Shown here piece by piece: positions 1-8,800 of a stretch of 11,860 nt of DNA. The stretch spans positions 1 through 11,860 of the forward strand of contig CALFZM010000205.1 in assembly GCA_937952235.1 (NCBI GenBank). The letters are read 5' to 3'. The position numbers were made by a program, and so were the translations under genes. Position 1 is the stretch's first letter; each line of letters begins with the position of its first letter. The notes beneath the pieces are model-generated. The model saw only the letters and a list, made by a program, of their open reading frames with translations. It did no database searches and was not told the origin of the DNA. The DNA comes from an uncultured Opitutia bacterium (GTDB taxonomy: Bacteria > Verrucomicrobiota > Verrucomicrobiia > Opitutales > Opitutaceae).

Positions 1-47
1 GAGATTTCTGCCTGTCTCGTGGGCTCGGAGATGTGTATAAGAGACAG
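1..47 (+). other. Untrimmed Illumina Nextera i7 adapter (artifact)
   Basis: This is synthetic sequence, not genome. Bases 14-47 match the 34-base Nextera read-2 transposase adapter exactly, and its last 19 bases (29-47) are the Tn5 mosaic end. Bases 1-5 (GAGAT) match the 3' end of the P7 flow-cell oligo. Bases 6-13 (TTCTGCCT) match the i7 index that I recall as Nextera N703. The order P7 tail, index, adapter, mosaic end is that of a finished library molecule, so the assembler kept adapter at a contig end. Reading frames through it give the well-known contaminant peptides MCIRDR and MYKRQ. Any start codon placed before base 48 is therefore false. Confidence 0.98.
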
Positions 48-776
48 GGCGAAGTCGTGCTCAACCACCCCGATGGCGCGGAGATCCGCCGCCTCAACGC
101 GGGCAAGTCGTTCCATGTCGCGTCGGGCTCCACGGCGGCGATGTTCGAGCCGGCGCGGTTCCAGGCGCCGCAGCACATCGACGGCTGGACGTCGATCACG
201 ACGTCGTACGGCCGGGGCCAGGATGCGTACGTGCGCCGCGGCAACAACGCGACCCGGCCGGGCACGCAGCCGCTGCTGATGGTGAAGCACTCCGACCTCG
301 AGGCGAGCCGGACCAACGAGCGCCGCGCGGTGCTCACGTTCGACCTCACGGACATCCGCCCCCGGGAGATCGAGGAAGCGCAGCTCCTGCTGGATCCCGA
401 GCCGAGCGGGATGGGTTTTTCCGCGATGGTGCCGGATTCGCGCTTCGCCGTGTACGGGGTGCGGGACGGTTCGCCGGGCGAAAGCTGGTCCGAGGAACGG
501 ATCACGTGGGAGACGCTGCCCGCGAGCACCGACACCGGGCTGGTGGCGGGAGAGGTCGTGCGGCTGGGCGAATTCTGGATCCCGCGCGGGGGATCCGGCG
601 AACCCGTGACGCTTCGCAGCGACGCCCTGCGCGACTTCATCCGCGACGACCGGAACGGCCTCGTGACCTTCCTCATCATCCGCGAAACCACCGAGACGCA
701 TTCCTCCGGCCTGGTTCATGCCTTCGCCTCGAAGGAACACCCCACCGGCCGGCCGCCGACCCTGCGCACCCGCTGA
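48..776 (+). CDS. FecR-like / DNRLRE (CBM96-like) domain protein, C-terminal part
   Basis: This is the 3' part (242 codons and TGA) of a gene whose start lies outside the contig; the apparent ATG/GTG starts at 19-35 are adapter. The first ~25 residues (GEVVLNHPDGAEIRRLNAGK) resemble the end of a FecR-type periplasmic domain: a 'G-V-V-PDG-L-AGK' beta pattern. Residues ~50-240 resemble a DNRLRE/CBM96-like beta-sandwich, with DAYVRRG, RRAVLTFDLTDI, EEAQLLLD, FAVYGVRDG and WSEERITWETLP in the usual order. In Planctomycetota and Verrucomicrobiota, FecR proteins often sit beside ECF sigma factors and precede cytochrome/DUF1501 pairs, commonly with LamG as the sensor domain; here a DNRLRE-like domain seems to take that place. 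It ends only 9 bases before the next gene, so the two are probably co-transcribed. The DNRLRE-like call is fairly firm. The FecR call rests on a short stretch and is tentative. It could instead be a plain secreted carbohydrate-binding protein. Confidence 0.75.
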   Translation, partial: GEVVLNHPDGAEIRRLNAGKSFHVASGSTAAMFEPARFQAPQHIDGWTSITTSYGRGQDAYVRRGNNATRPGTQPLLMVKHSDLEASRTNERRAVLTFDLTDIRPREIEEAQLLLDPEPSGMGFSAMVPDSRFAVYGVRDGSPGESWSEERITWETLPASTDTGLVAGEVVRLGEFWIPRGGSGEPVTLRSDALRDFIRDDRNGLVTFLIIRETTETHSSGLVHAFASKEHPTGRPPTLRTR

Positions 777-785
777 CTCCAGCCC

Positions 786-3700
786 ATGTCCCCCTACCCC
801 TCTCCTTCGCTCCGGCTCCCGGCAACGCTGCGGACCGCCGCGGTCGCGGTGGTTCGCGCCCCCGCCGTCCGGCGCCGGGGCATCGCGATGCTGACCCTCG
901 CCCTGCTGGCGGCCGCGCCGCTGGCCCGCGCGGACGACACCCGCGAGGCGCGCCACTTTTTCGAGAACAAGATCCGGCCGATCCTCGCGCAGCACTGCTA
1001 CGAGTGCCACGGCGAGAAGAAGCAGAAGGCGGGACTGCGGCTCGACACGCTTGCCGGCTTCACCCACGGCGGTGAAACCGGGGCGGCGGTCGTCGCGGGC
1101 CAGCCCGAGGCGTCGCTGCTGATCAAGGCGGTGCGCCGCACCGACGACGACCTCGCGATGCCGCCTGACGATCCCCTCGCTGCCGCGGATGTCGCGCTGC
1201 TGGAGCAGTGGGTGAAGAGCGGGGCGTTCTTCCCCGCCGATGCCCCCGGCGCCGCGCCGGCTGTGGCGAAGGACGAGTGGGGCTTCACCGCGGAGCAACG
1301 GGCCTACTGGGCCTTCCAGCCGCTCGCCCGGCCGGTGCCGCCCGCCCTGCCCGGCAACACCTGGGTGCGCCACGACGTCGATCGCTTCATCGCCGCGAAG
1401 CACGCGGACCTGAAACTCACGCCTGCCCCGGAGGCGGACCGGCACGAATTCGTGCGCCGGGTCTATTTCGACCTGCACGGGCTGCCGCCCACGCGCGAGC
1501 AGCTCGACGCCTTCGTGCGCGACGAACGAACCGACGCGTACGAACGGCTCGTCGATTCCCTGCTGGCGAGCCCGCGCTACGGCGAACGCTGGGCCCAGCA
1601 CTGGCTCGACATCGTGCGCTATGCGGAGAGCGACGGCTATCGCGCCGACGCCTACCGGCCGGGGGCGTGGCCATACCGCGACTACGTCATCAAGAGCTTC
1701 AACGACGACAAACCCTACGACCGCTTCGTGCGCGAGCAGCTCGCCGGCGATGAGATCGCGCCGGACGACCCCGGCGTGTTGATCGCGACCTCGTATCTCC
1801 GCAACCCGGTCTACGAATGGAACCAGCGCGACGTGCGCGGGCAGGCCACGCTCATCGTCGACGACATGACGGGCAACGCCGGCGAGGTTTTCCTCGGATT
1901 GAGCGTCGGCTGCGCGCGTTGCCACGATCACAAGTTCGACCCGATCCTGCAGAAGGACTACTTCGCCCTGCGCGCGTTCTTCGAGAATGTCCTCTGGCGG
2001 ACCGACCTCACCCTCGCCTCGACCGCGGAGCGGGCGGAGCACGCCGCGCAGCTTGCCGCGTGGGAGCGGGCCACGGCCGACGTCCGCGCGCAGATGGCGG
2101 CGCTGACCGGCCCGACCCTCGAGCGCAACGTGAAGCGGGCGCACGGCCGTTTCACCGACGACATCAAGGCGATGATCGCGAAGCCGCCGGCGGAGCGGGA
2201 GCCGATGGAGCAGATCCTGGCGGTGATGTCCGAGCGGCAGATGCAATACGAGCACGACAACTTCAACCCCCAGACCGCGTTGAAGGCGCCGGCGGACAAG
2301 GCCCGGTACAAGGAGCTCGAGGCGGAACTGCGAAAGTTCGAGCACCTGAAGCCGAAGCCGCTGCTGCCGGCGCTCGTCGCGACGGACACCGGACCGCGCG
2401 CGCCGGCCACGCGCATGAAGTCGCGCCGCGGCGAGCAGGAGGTGGCGCCGGGCTTTCTCACCCTGCTGGATCCGCGCCCGCCGGCGATCACGCCACTGCC
2501 GCAGTCGACCGGCCGGCGCAGCGCGCTCGCGGCCTGGCTGACGCAACCCGAGCACCCGCTGACGAGCCGCGTGATCGTGAACCGGGTTTGGCAGCACCAT
2601 TTCGGCCGCGGGCTCGCACCGACGCCCAACGATTTCGGCCGCCTCGGCGGCCCGCCCTCGCACCCCGAACTGCTGGACTGGCTTGCGCGCCGGTTCGTCG
2701 CCGGCGGCTGGAGCATCAAGCGGCTGCACCGGGACCTGGTGCTCTCGGCGACCTACCGCCAGACCGCGCGCATCCAGGCGACGGAGACGGCGGCACGCGT
2801 CGATCCCGCCAACGTGTACCTCTGGCGCTTCAGCCCCCGCCGGCTCGACGCGGAACAGGTCCGTGACGCCGCCCTCGCCGCCAGCGGCGAACTCGACCTG
2901 TCGGCCGAGGGCGGGGCGCCGCAGGATGCCGGCACCTCGCCGCGGCGGGCGATTTTCACGCTCAAGAAGCGCAACAATCAGAACGAGCTGCTGCGCGCGA
3001 TGGACGCGCCGGCGGGCTTTACCAGCGCGCCCGAGCGCATCGGAACGTCGACGCCGCTGCAGGCGCTGCTCTTCATGAACGGCGACTGGATGCTCGCCCG
3101 GGCGCGGATGGTCGCGGCGCGGTCGCCGACGCCGGAAGCCGCCTGGGAGAACACGCTCGGTCGCCCGCCGACGCCGGCCGAGCGGCAACTCGCCGAGCGC
3201 TTCATCGATTCGCGGCTCGATGCTGCCGGCGGGACGCCCGCGCCGCTCGCGCTGCCGCCCGACCTCGCCGCCGCGGGGCAGCCCGGGCTTTTTCACGAGA
3301 ACACCGCCCACGAGCGGGTGCTGGTCAAGCAGGCGCCGCGCGAGGGCGACGAGTTCACGATCGAGGCGGTGATCACGCCCGCGAGCGTCGACGCCGGCGC
3401 GGCGGTGCGCACGATCGTGTCCCGCTGGACCGGCGACAAGAGCTCGGTCGACAGCCACGGCTGGGCGCTGGGACTGACCGGACGCAAGTCCGCGCACCAG
3501 CCGCTCAACCTGATCCTCCAGGTCGTCGGCGAGGACAACACCTCCAACACCGCGTACGAGGTCGTGCCGTCGGGGTTGCTGCTCGCGCTGCAGAAAACCC
3601 ATCACGTGAGTGCGCGGGTCTCGTGCGCCGAGGGCACGGTGACGTTTGCCGTGCAGGAGCTCGGCAGTCCCGGCTCCGCCCGGCGCACCGCCACGGTGAA

Positions 3701-4025
3701 ACATGGCATCGTTGGCCGGATCGGCATCGGATTGGCCTCGCCCGTGATCGGCGGGCTCTATCGCCGCGGGCCCCACCAGTTCGATGGCCGGATCGAGGGG
3801 GTGCGGGTGGTGGGAGGCGGCCTGGCCGAGGATGCGCTCACGCCGGAAACCGCGCGCTGGCCGGCCTCCACCGGCCTGGTGTGGACACCCGCCGCGCCGG
3901 CGAGCGCGGCCTTCGAGTGGACGGGGACCGCCGTCGTGGCGGAAAGCACGGACCCGCGCGGCCGCGCGATGACGGACCTGTGCCACGTGCTGCTCAATTC
4001 CAACGAATTCCTGACGCTGCACTAA
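786..4025 (+). CDS. PSCyt1-DUF1549-DUF1553 cytochrome with C-terminal LamG insertion
   Basis: A 1079-aa extracytoplasmic c-type cytochrome of the planctomycete family. PSCyt1 spans about residues 55-150, with heme motif CYECH (71-75) and a likely axial Met at M125 in AMPPDD. DUF1549 spans about 190-400, with YGERWAQHWLDIVRYAESDGY and a second motif, CARCHDHKFDP, starting at C376. A helical, charged linker follows. DUF1553 starts near 575 (HPLTSRVIVNRVWQHHFG) and includes ERIGTSTPLQALLFMNG. A LamG/concanavalin-like beta domain (~852-1008) is inserted before the terminal family segment DLCHVLLNSNEFL. The 'RG-Y-GE' stretch typical before DUF1553 is degenerate here (~533-563). The start is uncertain. 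ATG 786 gives a long N-region; GTG 849 or ATG 888 would sit closer to the hydrophobic core LTLALLAAAPLARA that ends the Sec signal. No Shine-Dalgarno site helps decide. Partner of the DUF1501 gene 91 bases downstream. Electron partner and substrate are unknown. Confidence 0.93.
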   Translation: MSPYPSPSLRLPATLRTAAVAVVRAPAVRRRGIAMLTLALLAAAPLARADDTREARHFFENKIRPILAQHCYECHGEKKQKAGLRLDTLAGFTHGGETGAAVVAGQPEASLLIKAVRRTDDDLAMPPDDPLAAADVALLEQWVKSGAFFPADAPGAAPAVAKDEWGFTAEQRAYWAFQPLARPVPPALPGNTWVRHDVDRFIAAKHADLKLTPAPEADRHEFVRRVYFDLHGLPPTREQLDAFVRDERTDAYERLVDSLLASPRYGERWAQHWLDIVRYAESDGYRADAYRPGAWPYRDYVIKSFNDDKPYDRFVREQLAGDEIAPDDPGVLIATSYLRNPVYEWNQRDVRGQATLIVDDMTGNAGEVFLGLSVGCARCHDHKFDPILQKDYFALRAFFENVLWRTDLTLASTAERAEHAAQLAAWERATADVRAQMAALTGPTLERNVKRAHGRFTDDIKAMIAKPPAEREPMEQILAVMSERQMQYEHDNFNPQTALKAPADKARYKELEAELRKFEHLKPKPLLPALVATDTGPRAPATRMKSRRGEQEVAPGFLTLLDPRPPAITPLPQSTGRRSALAAWLTQPEHPLTSRVIVNRVWQHHFGRGLAPTPNDFGRLGGPPSHPELLDWLARRFVAGGWSIKRLHRDLVLSATYRQTARIQATETAARVDPANVYLWRFSPRRLDAEQVRDAALAASGELDLSAEGGAPQDAGTSPRRAIFTLKKRNNQNELLRAMDAPAGFTSAPERIGTSTPLQALLFMNGDWMLARARMVAARSPTPEAAWENTLGRPPTPAERQLAERFIDSRLDAAGGTPAPLALPPDLAAAGQPGLFHENTAHERVLVKQAPREGDEFTIEAVITPASVDAGAAVRTIVSRWTGDKSSVDSHGWALGLTGRKSAHQPLNLILQVVGEDNTSNTAYEVVPSGLLLALQKTHHVSARVSCAEGTVTFAVQELGSPGSARRTATVKHGIVGRIGIGLASPVIGGLYRRGPHQFDGRIEGVRVVGGGLAEDALTPETARWPASTGLVWTPAAPASAAFEWTGTAVVAESTDPRGRAMTDLCHVLLNSNEFLTLH

Positions 4026-4116
4026 ACCTGCCGCCTCCCCCGGGCTGCGCCCACCGCCGCGCGGCCCCGACGGAGCGGAGCCTTCCGATCAGAACCACCA
4101 CCCCTTCTCCCCCGCC

Positions 4117-5541
4117 ATGCCCTGCCACCACTACGATCGACCCTCGTCGCGTCGCGATTTCCTCCGCACCGCAGGCTGCGGCTTCGGCGCGGTCGCGCTT
4201 TCCGCGCTGCTCGGCCAGCCGGTGCTGGGCGCCACGGCCGGGGTCACCGAAGCCGCCCGCCAGCTCCCGCGCCGCCTCGGCCGGGCGAAGAACGTCATCT
4301 TCCTGTTCATGGAGGGCGGTCCCAGCCACCTGGATACGTTCGATCGCAAGCCGCTGATCAACGAGCTGGACGGGCAGAAGCTGCCCGCCGGGTTCAAGGA
4401 GCCGATCCTTGCGATGGGCGAGTCCGGCAACCCGATCATGGGCTCGCAGCGCGAGTGGAAGCAGCACGGCCAGAGCGGGCTCTGGATTTCGGACTGGTTC
4501 TCGCACGTCGCGGCGCACGCGGACGACCTGGCGGTGATCAACTCGTGCGTTTCCGACGGCATCAATCACGCCGGCGGCGTCTGCCAGATGAACACCGGCT
4601 CCGTCTTTGGCGGGCGGCCTTCGCTGGGAGCCTGGGTCTCGTACGGCATCGGAACGGTCAACCTGAACCTGCCGGGATTCGTCGTCCTCAAGGACAGCGA
4701 AAAGGAGGTCATCAATGGCACGCGCAACTGGGGCACCGGCTTCATGCCCGCGGTCCACCAGGGCGTGGAATTCAGCCCCGACGGCGTGCCGATCCGCCAT
4801 CTCGAGACGCCGAAGGGGCTCACCGCCGAGCGGCAGCGGGCCAAGCTCGACCTGCTCGGCGAACTCAACCGGATCCACCGCACCCCGCGGGCGGACAACT
4901 CCGAGCTGGAGGCACGCATCCGCAGCTACGAACTCGCCTACCAGATGCAGGCCGAGGCGCCGGGCGTGGTGGACCTGCGCAAGGAGACGGCGGCGACCAA
5001 GGCGCTGTACGGCCTCGATGAGAAGGAAACGGCGGTGTTCGGCCGCAATTGCCTGCTGGCGCGCCGGTTGGTCGAGCACGGCGTCCGATTCGTCCAGCTT
5101 TACAGCGGCGCCGGCAGCGCCTGGGACAGCCACACCCAGCTCGAGGCGAGCCACGGCCGTCTGTGCCGGTCCGTCGACAAACCGATCGCCGGGCTGCTGA
5201 CCGACCTGAAGGCGCGCGGGCTGCTCGACGAGACCCTGGTGATCTGGGGCGGCGAATTCGGCCGCACGCCGATGAGCGAGCAGCGGGGCGGCCGCGACCA
5301 CAACCCGAGCGGCTTCTCGATGTGGATGGCAGGCGGGGGCGTCCGCGGCGGCCAGGTCATCGGCGCGACCGATGAGCTCGGCCTCTATGCCGTGAAGGAC
5401 AAGCTGCATGTCCACGATCTGCATGCGACCATCCTGGCCCTGCTCGGCATGGACCACACCAAGGTCATTTACCCCCATCAGGGCCGCCCGGAGCGCATCG
5501 ACCTGAACGAAGGCCGCGCCTACACGAAGATCATGGCCTGA
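4117..5541 (+). CDS. DUF1501 family protein, Tat-exported (cassette 1)
   Basis: A 474-aa protein of the DUF1501 family, which belongs to the alkaline phosphatase/sulfatase-like fold. A twin-arginine signal SRRDFLR (11-17) precedes the hydrophobic stretch GAVALSALLG, so it should be exported folded across the inner membrane. Family signatures run in order: EGGPSHLDTFD (66-76), SGLWISDW, DGINHAGG, LGAWVSYGIG, CLLARRLVEHGVRFVQL (C312), WDSH (336-339), GEFGRT (379-384), GRDHNP (392-397) and HDLHAT (433-438). The Asp and His residues in these motifs are the likely metal ligands by analogy with the superfamily. No C/S-x-P-x-R formylglycine motif is visible near the N-terminus, so it is not an ordinary type I sulfatase. 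Start ATG 4117 is chosen because the Tat motif follows at the usual distance. Spacing of 91 bases from the cytochrome gene suggests one operon. Substrate unknown; a hydrolytic or ester-cleaving role is inferred from the fold only. Confidence 0.93.
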   Translation: MPCHHYDRPSSRRDFLRTAGCGFGAVALSALLGQPVLGATAGVTEAARQLPRRLGRAKNVIFLFMEGGPSHLDTFDRKPLINELDGQKLPAGFKEPILAMGESGNPIMGSQREWKQHGQSGLWISDWFSHVAAHADDLAVINSCVSDGINHAGGVCQMNTGSVFGGRPSLGAWVSYGIGTVNLNLPGFVVLKDSEKEVINGTRNWGTGFMPAVHQGVEFSPDGVPIRHLETPKGLTAERQRAKLDLLGELNRIHRTPRADNSELEARIRSYELAYQMQAEAPGVVDLRKETAATKALYGLDEKETAVFGRNCLLARRLVEHGVRFVQLYSGAGSAWDSHTQLEASHGRLCRSVDKPIAGLLTDLKARGLLDETLVIWGGEFGRTPMSEQRGGRDHNPSGFSMWMAGGGVRGGQVIGATDELGLYAVKDKLHVHDLHATILALLGMDHTKVIYPHQGRPERIDLNEGRAYTKIMA

Positions 5542-5556
5542 GTCGGACGATGCCCG

Positions 5557-5584
5557 GGGTGGAGCCGCCTGTCCCCAGGCGGCT
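5557..5584 (+). repeat. REP-like palindrome copy 1 (left arm of 28-bp inverted repeat)
   Basis: It starts with GGGTGG and then forms a perfect 9-bp stem, AGCCGCCTG (5563-5571) with CAGGCGGCT (5576-5584), around a TCCC loop. The whole 28 bases are the exact reverse complement of 5695-5722. Extragenic position, perfect short stem and a conserved GGTGG flank fit REP elements; no REP-associated transposase is in the window. Confidence 0.85.
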
Positions 5585-5606
5585 GACGTTCGATGGCCCG
5601 ATCGCT

Positions 5607-5633
5607 AGCGGCTTGAGGACAAGCCGCTCCACC
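5607..5633 (-). repeat. REP-like palindrome copy 2 (variant stem)
   Basis: A perfect 9-bp stem, AGCGGCTTG (5607-5615) with CAAGCCGCT (5620-5628), around an AGGA loop, followed by CCACC (5629-5633). It has the same geometry and tail as copy 3 but a different stem sequence with both arms changed together. Compensated change of that kind indicates that pairing is what has been kept. The palindromic 8-mer CGCTAGCG (5603-5610) overlaps its left side. Confidence 0.8.
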
Positions 5634-5694
5634 TTTCAGTGCGGCCGATTTCCCGGGCGATTTGAAGGCTCCACCTGGGTCCGGCTGAGCCGTA

Positions 5695-5722
5695 AGCCGC
5701 CTGGGGACAGGCGGCTCCACCC
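5695..5722 (-). repeat. REP-like palindrome copy 3 (right arm of 28-bp inverted repeat)
   Basis: A perfect 9-bp stem, AGCCGCCTG (5695-5703) with CAGGCGGCT (5708-5716), around a GGGA loop and followed by CCACCC. It is the exact reverse complement of copy 1, with 110 bases between them. The transcript could therefore fold either as separate small hairpins or as one long stem pairing copy 1 with copy 3. Confidence 0.85.
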
Positions 5723-5796
5723 TGCGGCACGCGACTGGCCCCCTCCGGCTTAGCCGCCGCGTCACGCGGCACGGCGGATTCGTCGCCGGGGACGGG

Positions 5797-5824
5797 TTGA
5801 CGCGGGTGCCGATCCGTTTACTTA
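5797..5824 (+). promoter_or_regulatory. Possible sigma70-type promoter for cassette 2
   Basis: TTGACG (5797-5802) resembles a -35 box (5 of 6) and TACTTA (5819-5824) is a weak -10 box (3 of 6), with 16 bases between. It lies in a relatively AT-rich pocket 30 bases upstream of ATG 5855. Transcription from it would leave a short leader. Position and the -35 box support it; the -10 box is poor, so this is only a candidate. Confidence 0.3.
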
Positions 5825-5854
5825 AGGAAGGCCCGTTTTCGGCCGCTCTTCCCC

Positions 5855-8800
5855 ATGTCTTTTCGCCGTCTCGCCGTTGTCGCCTCGCTCCTCCCGGCCG
5901 CACTTTCCGCCGCCGACAAGGTCACCTACAACGAGCACATCCGGCCGATCCTTTCCGCGAACTGCTTCGCGTGTCATGGCGTCGACGCCAGCCACCGCAA
6001 AGCGAAGCTGCGGCTGGACACGTTCGAAGGCGCGACGGCTGAGCGGGAAGGCGTGCGCGCCGTGGTGCCGGGCGATCCGCAGAAGTCCGAGTTGTGGCAC
6101 CGGATCGTGAGTCCGCACGAGGACGAGGTGATGCCGCCGCCGGATTCGCACAAGGCGCCCCTCAAGCCGGAGCAGCGCGACCTCGTCCGACGCTGGATCG
6201 AACAGGGCGCGGTTTATCAAAAGCACTGGGCCTTCGAGGCCATTGCCCGTCCGGAGCCGCCGTCGCCCGCGGGCGGCGCGTCCGACCATCCGATCGACCG
6301 CTTCGTGGGGCAGAAACTCGCCGCCGCCAAGCTGCAGCTCTCCCCGGAGGCTTCGCGCGAAACCCTCGTGCGCCGCCTCACGCTCGACCTCACCGGGCTC
6401 CCTCCCACTGTCGCGGAAGTCGACGCGTTTCTGCAGGACCGCGCGCCCGGCGCCTACGACCGGCTCGTCGACCGGCTGCTCGCCTCCCCGCGCTACGGCG
6501 AGCATTTCGGGCGCCACTGGCTCGACGCCGTCCGCTACGCCGACACCCACGGGCTCCACCTCGACAACGTGCGCCACATCTGGCCCTACCGCGATTGGGT
6601 CGTGCGGGCGTTCAACCGCAACCTCGCCTACGACCAGTTCACGATCGAGCAACTCGCCGGCGATCTCCTGCCCGAGCCGGACACCGAGCAATTGATCGCG
6701 TCCGGTTACAATCGCAACCACCTCACCACGGCGGAAGGCGGCGCCATCGAGGCGGAGGCGGAGATGCGCAACACGGCGGATCGCGTGGATACCACGTCGG
6801 CGGTGTGGATGGGACTCACCGCCAACTGCGCGTCGTGCCACGACCACAAGTTCGACCCGCTGACGCAGCGCGAATATTACGCGATGGGCGCGATCTTCAA
6901 GGGACTGGCCGACCGGGTGTGGGACGGCAACGTCCGCCTCCCCGGCCCCATCGTCACCATCGCGGAAGACCCGAAGCTGCAGGCCCGCATCCACCAGGTG
7001 ACGCGCGAGGTGACGCCGCTGGAGCGGGCGCTGACGGCGCGGGTCGAGGCGTTGATCGCCGGGGGAAAGACGGTGGCCAAGGCCGCGAAGACGCCGGTGG
7101 CCTACGAAGTGATTTTCGCGGAGGATTCGGATTTGGTCGCGGTGTCGGATTTCCGCGCGCCGCCCGCCGCGGGCGAATGGCGGACCGGAGCAGACGTCCC
7201 GGTCGCGGGCGGAAAGCGCGCGCTGCGGCTCGAAGGGCGCGCCGAGCGGAAGTTCAATTTCACGGCGGAGGATGTCCGGCTCACGGTGCCGACCGAGGTC
7301 CGCGCCTTCGTCCATTTCCAGCCCGATGCGGTGCGCCCGCCGCGGGCCGTCAGCGTGGAGTTCGTGTCGAAGGAAAAGACGCGGCGCATGATCTGGGGCG
7401 ATCGCACGGCGTTCGGCCCGGAGGTGGCCGCGACGGCGCTTTACGGCGGACCGCTGCCCGCCGCCGGCGCGTATGCGCGGCTCGAGCTCAGCGCGTGCGA
7501 CGGCGGCGTGGCGGAAGGCAAGGCCTACACCGGCGTGCGCGTCGCCCAGAGCGACGGAGCGGGCTGGTGGGACCGGGCCGGCGCCGCGATCAAGAGCCCG
7601 AGCGAGGCCGACGACCCGCTGCTCTCCAGCGCGGCCTGGTCGCGCCCCTTGCGCACGGCGGCGCGCGACAACTTCGAACTGCCGATCCGGCACGACATCA
7701 AGTTCCTGCTCGGCCTCTCGGGCAACCAGCAGAACGAGGAGGAGAAGGCGCGGCTCGAACGCTATCACCGCGACTACATCAACGTGCGTTTCCGTCCGGA
7801 CGTGGAACCCGAGCTGCATGCCGTGCGGCGGCTCATGAGCGAGCAGACGTATCATGAACTGACCTACCCCTCGACGTTGATCGCCCGCGAGCGCGACGAG
7901 CCGCTGCCGGCCCATGTGCTCGTCCGCGGGCAATACGACAAGCCCGGCGAGAAGGTCGAGCCGGCGACTCCATCCTTCCTGCCGCCGGCCGCGCGAAGCG
8001 GCGCACGCCTGAGCCGGCTCGATTTTGCGCGCTGGCTCGTGGACCCGCAGCACCCGCTCACGGCCCGCGTGACCGTCAACCGCTACTGGCAGCAGCTCCT
8101 CGGCGCGGGGCTGGTCCGCACCCCGGGGGATTTCGGCGTGCAGGGCGAGATGCCCACGCATCCCGAGCTGCTCGACTGGCTCGCGAGCGAGTTCGTGCGC
8201 ACGGGCTGGGACGTGAAGCGGCTCGTGCGGCTGGTCGTGACCTCGCGCACGTACCGTCAGGACTCGGTGACGCCACCCGCGCTGCTCGAGCGCGACCCGG
8301 AGAACCGGCTGCTCGCGCGCGGCCCGCGCCTGCGGCTCGACGCCGAGGTCCTGCGCGACCAGGCGCTGGCGCTTTCCGGCCTGCTCAATCCCGCCATCGG
8401 CGGACCGCCGGTGCGGCCCTACCAGCCCGCGAATATCTGGGAGCCGGTCGCCTTCGGCGGCAGCAACACCAAGACGTACGTGCAGGACAAGGGCGCCGCG
8501 CTGTATCGGCGCAGCGTGTACACCTTCTGGAAACGCACCGCGCCGGCGCCGGCGATGGCGACGTTCGACGCGCCCGCCCGCGAGACCTTCTGCGTCGGCC
8601 GCGCCCGGTCCAACACCCCGCTGCAGGCCCTCGCGCTGATGAACGACGTGCAGCAGTTCGAGGCCGCCCGCGCCCTGGCCGAGCGGCTGCTCCTGCGCAC
8701 CAGCAGTGACGGCGAGCGACTGAAGCTCGCGTTCCGCACCGTGACGGCTCGCGCGCCGGACGGCGTGGAGCTGAAGCTGCTCGCCGATACCCTCTCCACC

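Larger units (their letters stand above)
5542..5854. other. Intergenic region between the two cassettes
   Basis: A 313-base gap with no convincing gene; short frames across it lack family motifs and are made of palindromes. It contains three 9-4-9 hairpins (5563-5584, 5607-5628, 5695-5716), a lone CTCCACC tail that may be the remnant of a fourth (5667-5675), and a 6-bp GC hairpin with a TCA loop (5756-5770). That last hairpin has no T-run and is not a convincing terminator. A possible promoter lies at 5797-5824. The size of the gap and its contents suggest that the second cassette is transcribed separately from the first. Confidence 0.7.

Noticed and set aside
19..279. Frame beginning MGSEMCIRDR
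   Set aside because: Starts in the Nextera adapter and continues in the wrong frame of the real gene as Arg/Ser-rich noise.
4168..4185. RTAGC near the start of the first DUF1501 protein as a lipobox
   Set aside because: The Cys precedes the hydrophobic stretch instead of following it, so a lipoprotein signal does not fit; the twin-arginine reading does.
5050..5067. CLLARR in both DUF1501 proteins as a formylglycine sulfatase motif
   Set aside because: The sulfatase motif needs Pro or Ala at the third position and lies near the N-terminus. Here the third residue is Leu and the motif is mid-protein in a conserved helix.
3994..5478. A 494-codon minus-strand open frame opposite the first DUF1501 gene, and a similar one at 9336-10670
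   Set aside because: Both mirror DUF1501 genes with strong plus-strand motifs; the minus-strand products have no recognisable signal or domain.
5550..5753. Short frames in the 5542-5854 gap on both strands
   Set aside because: They are translations of the palindromes (repeated VEPPVPRRLT-type peptides) with no independent coding evidence.
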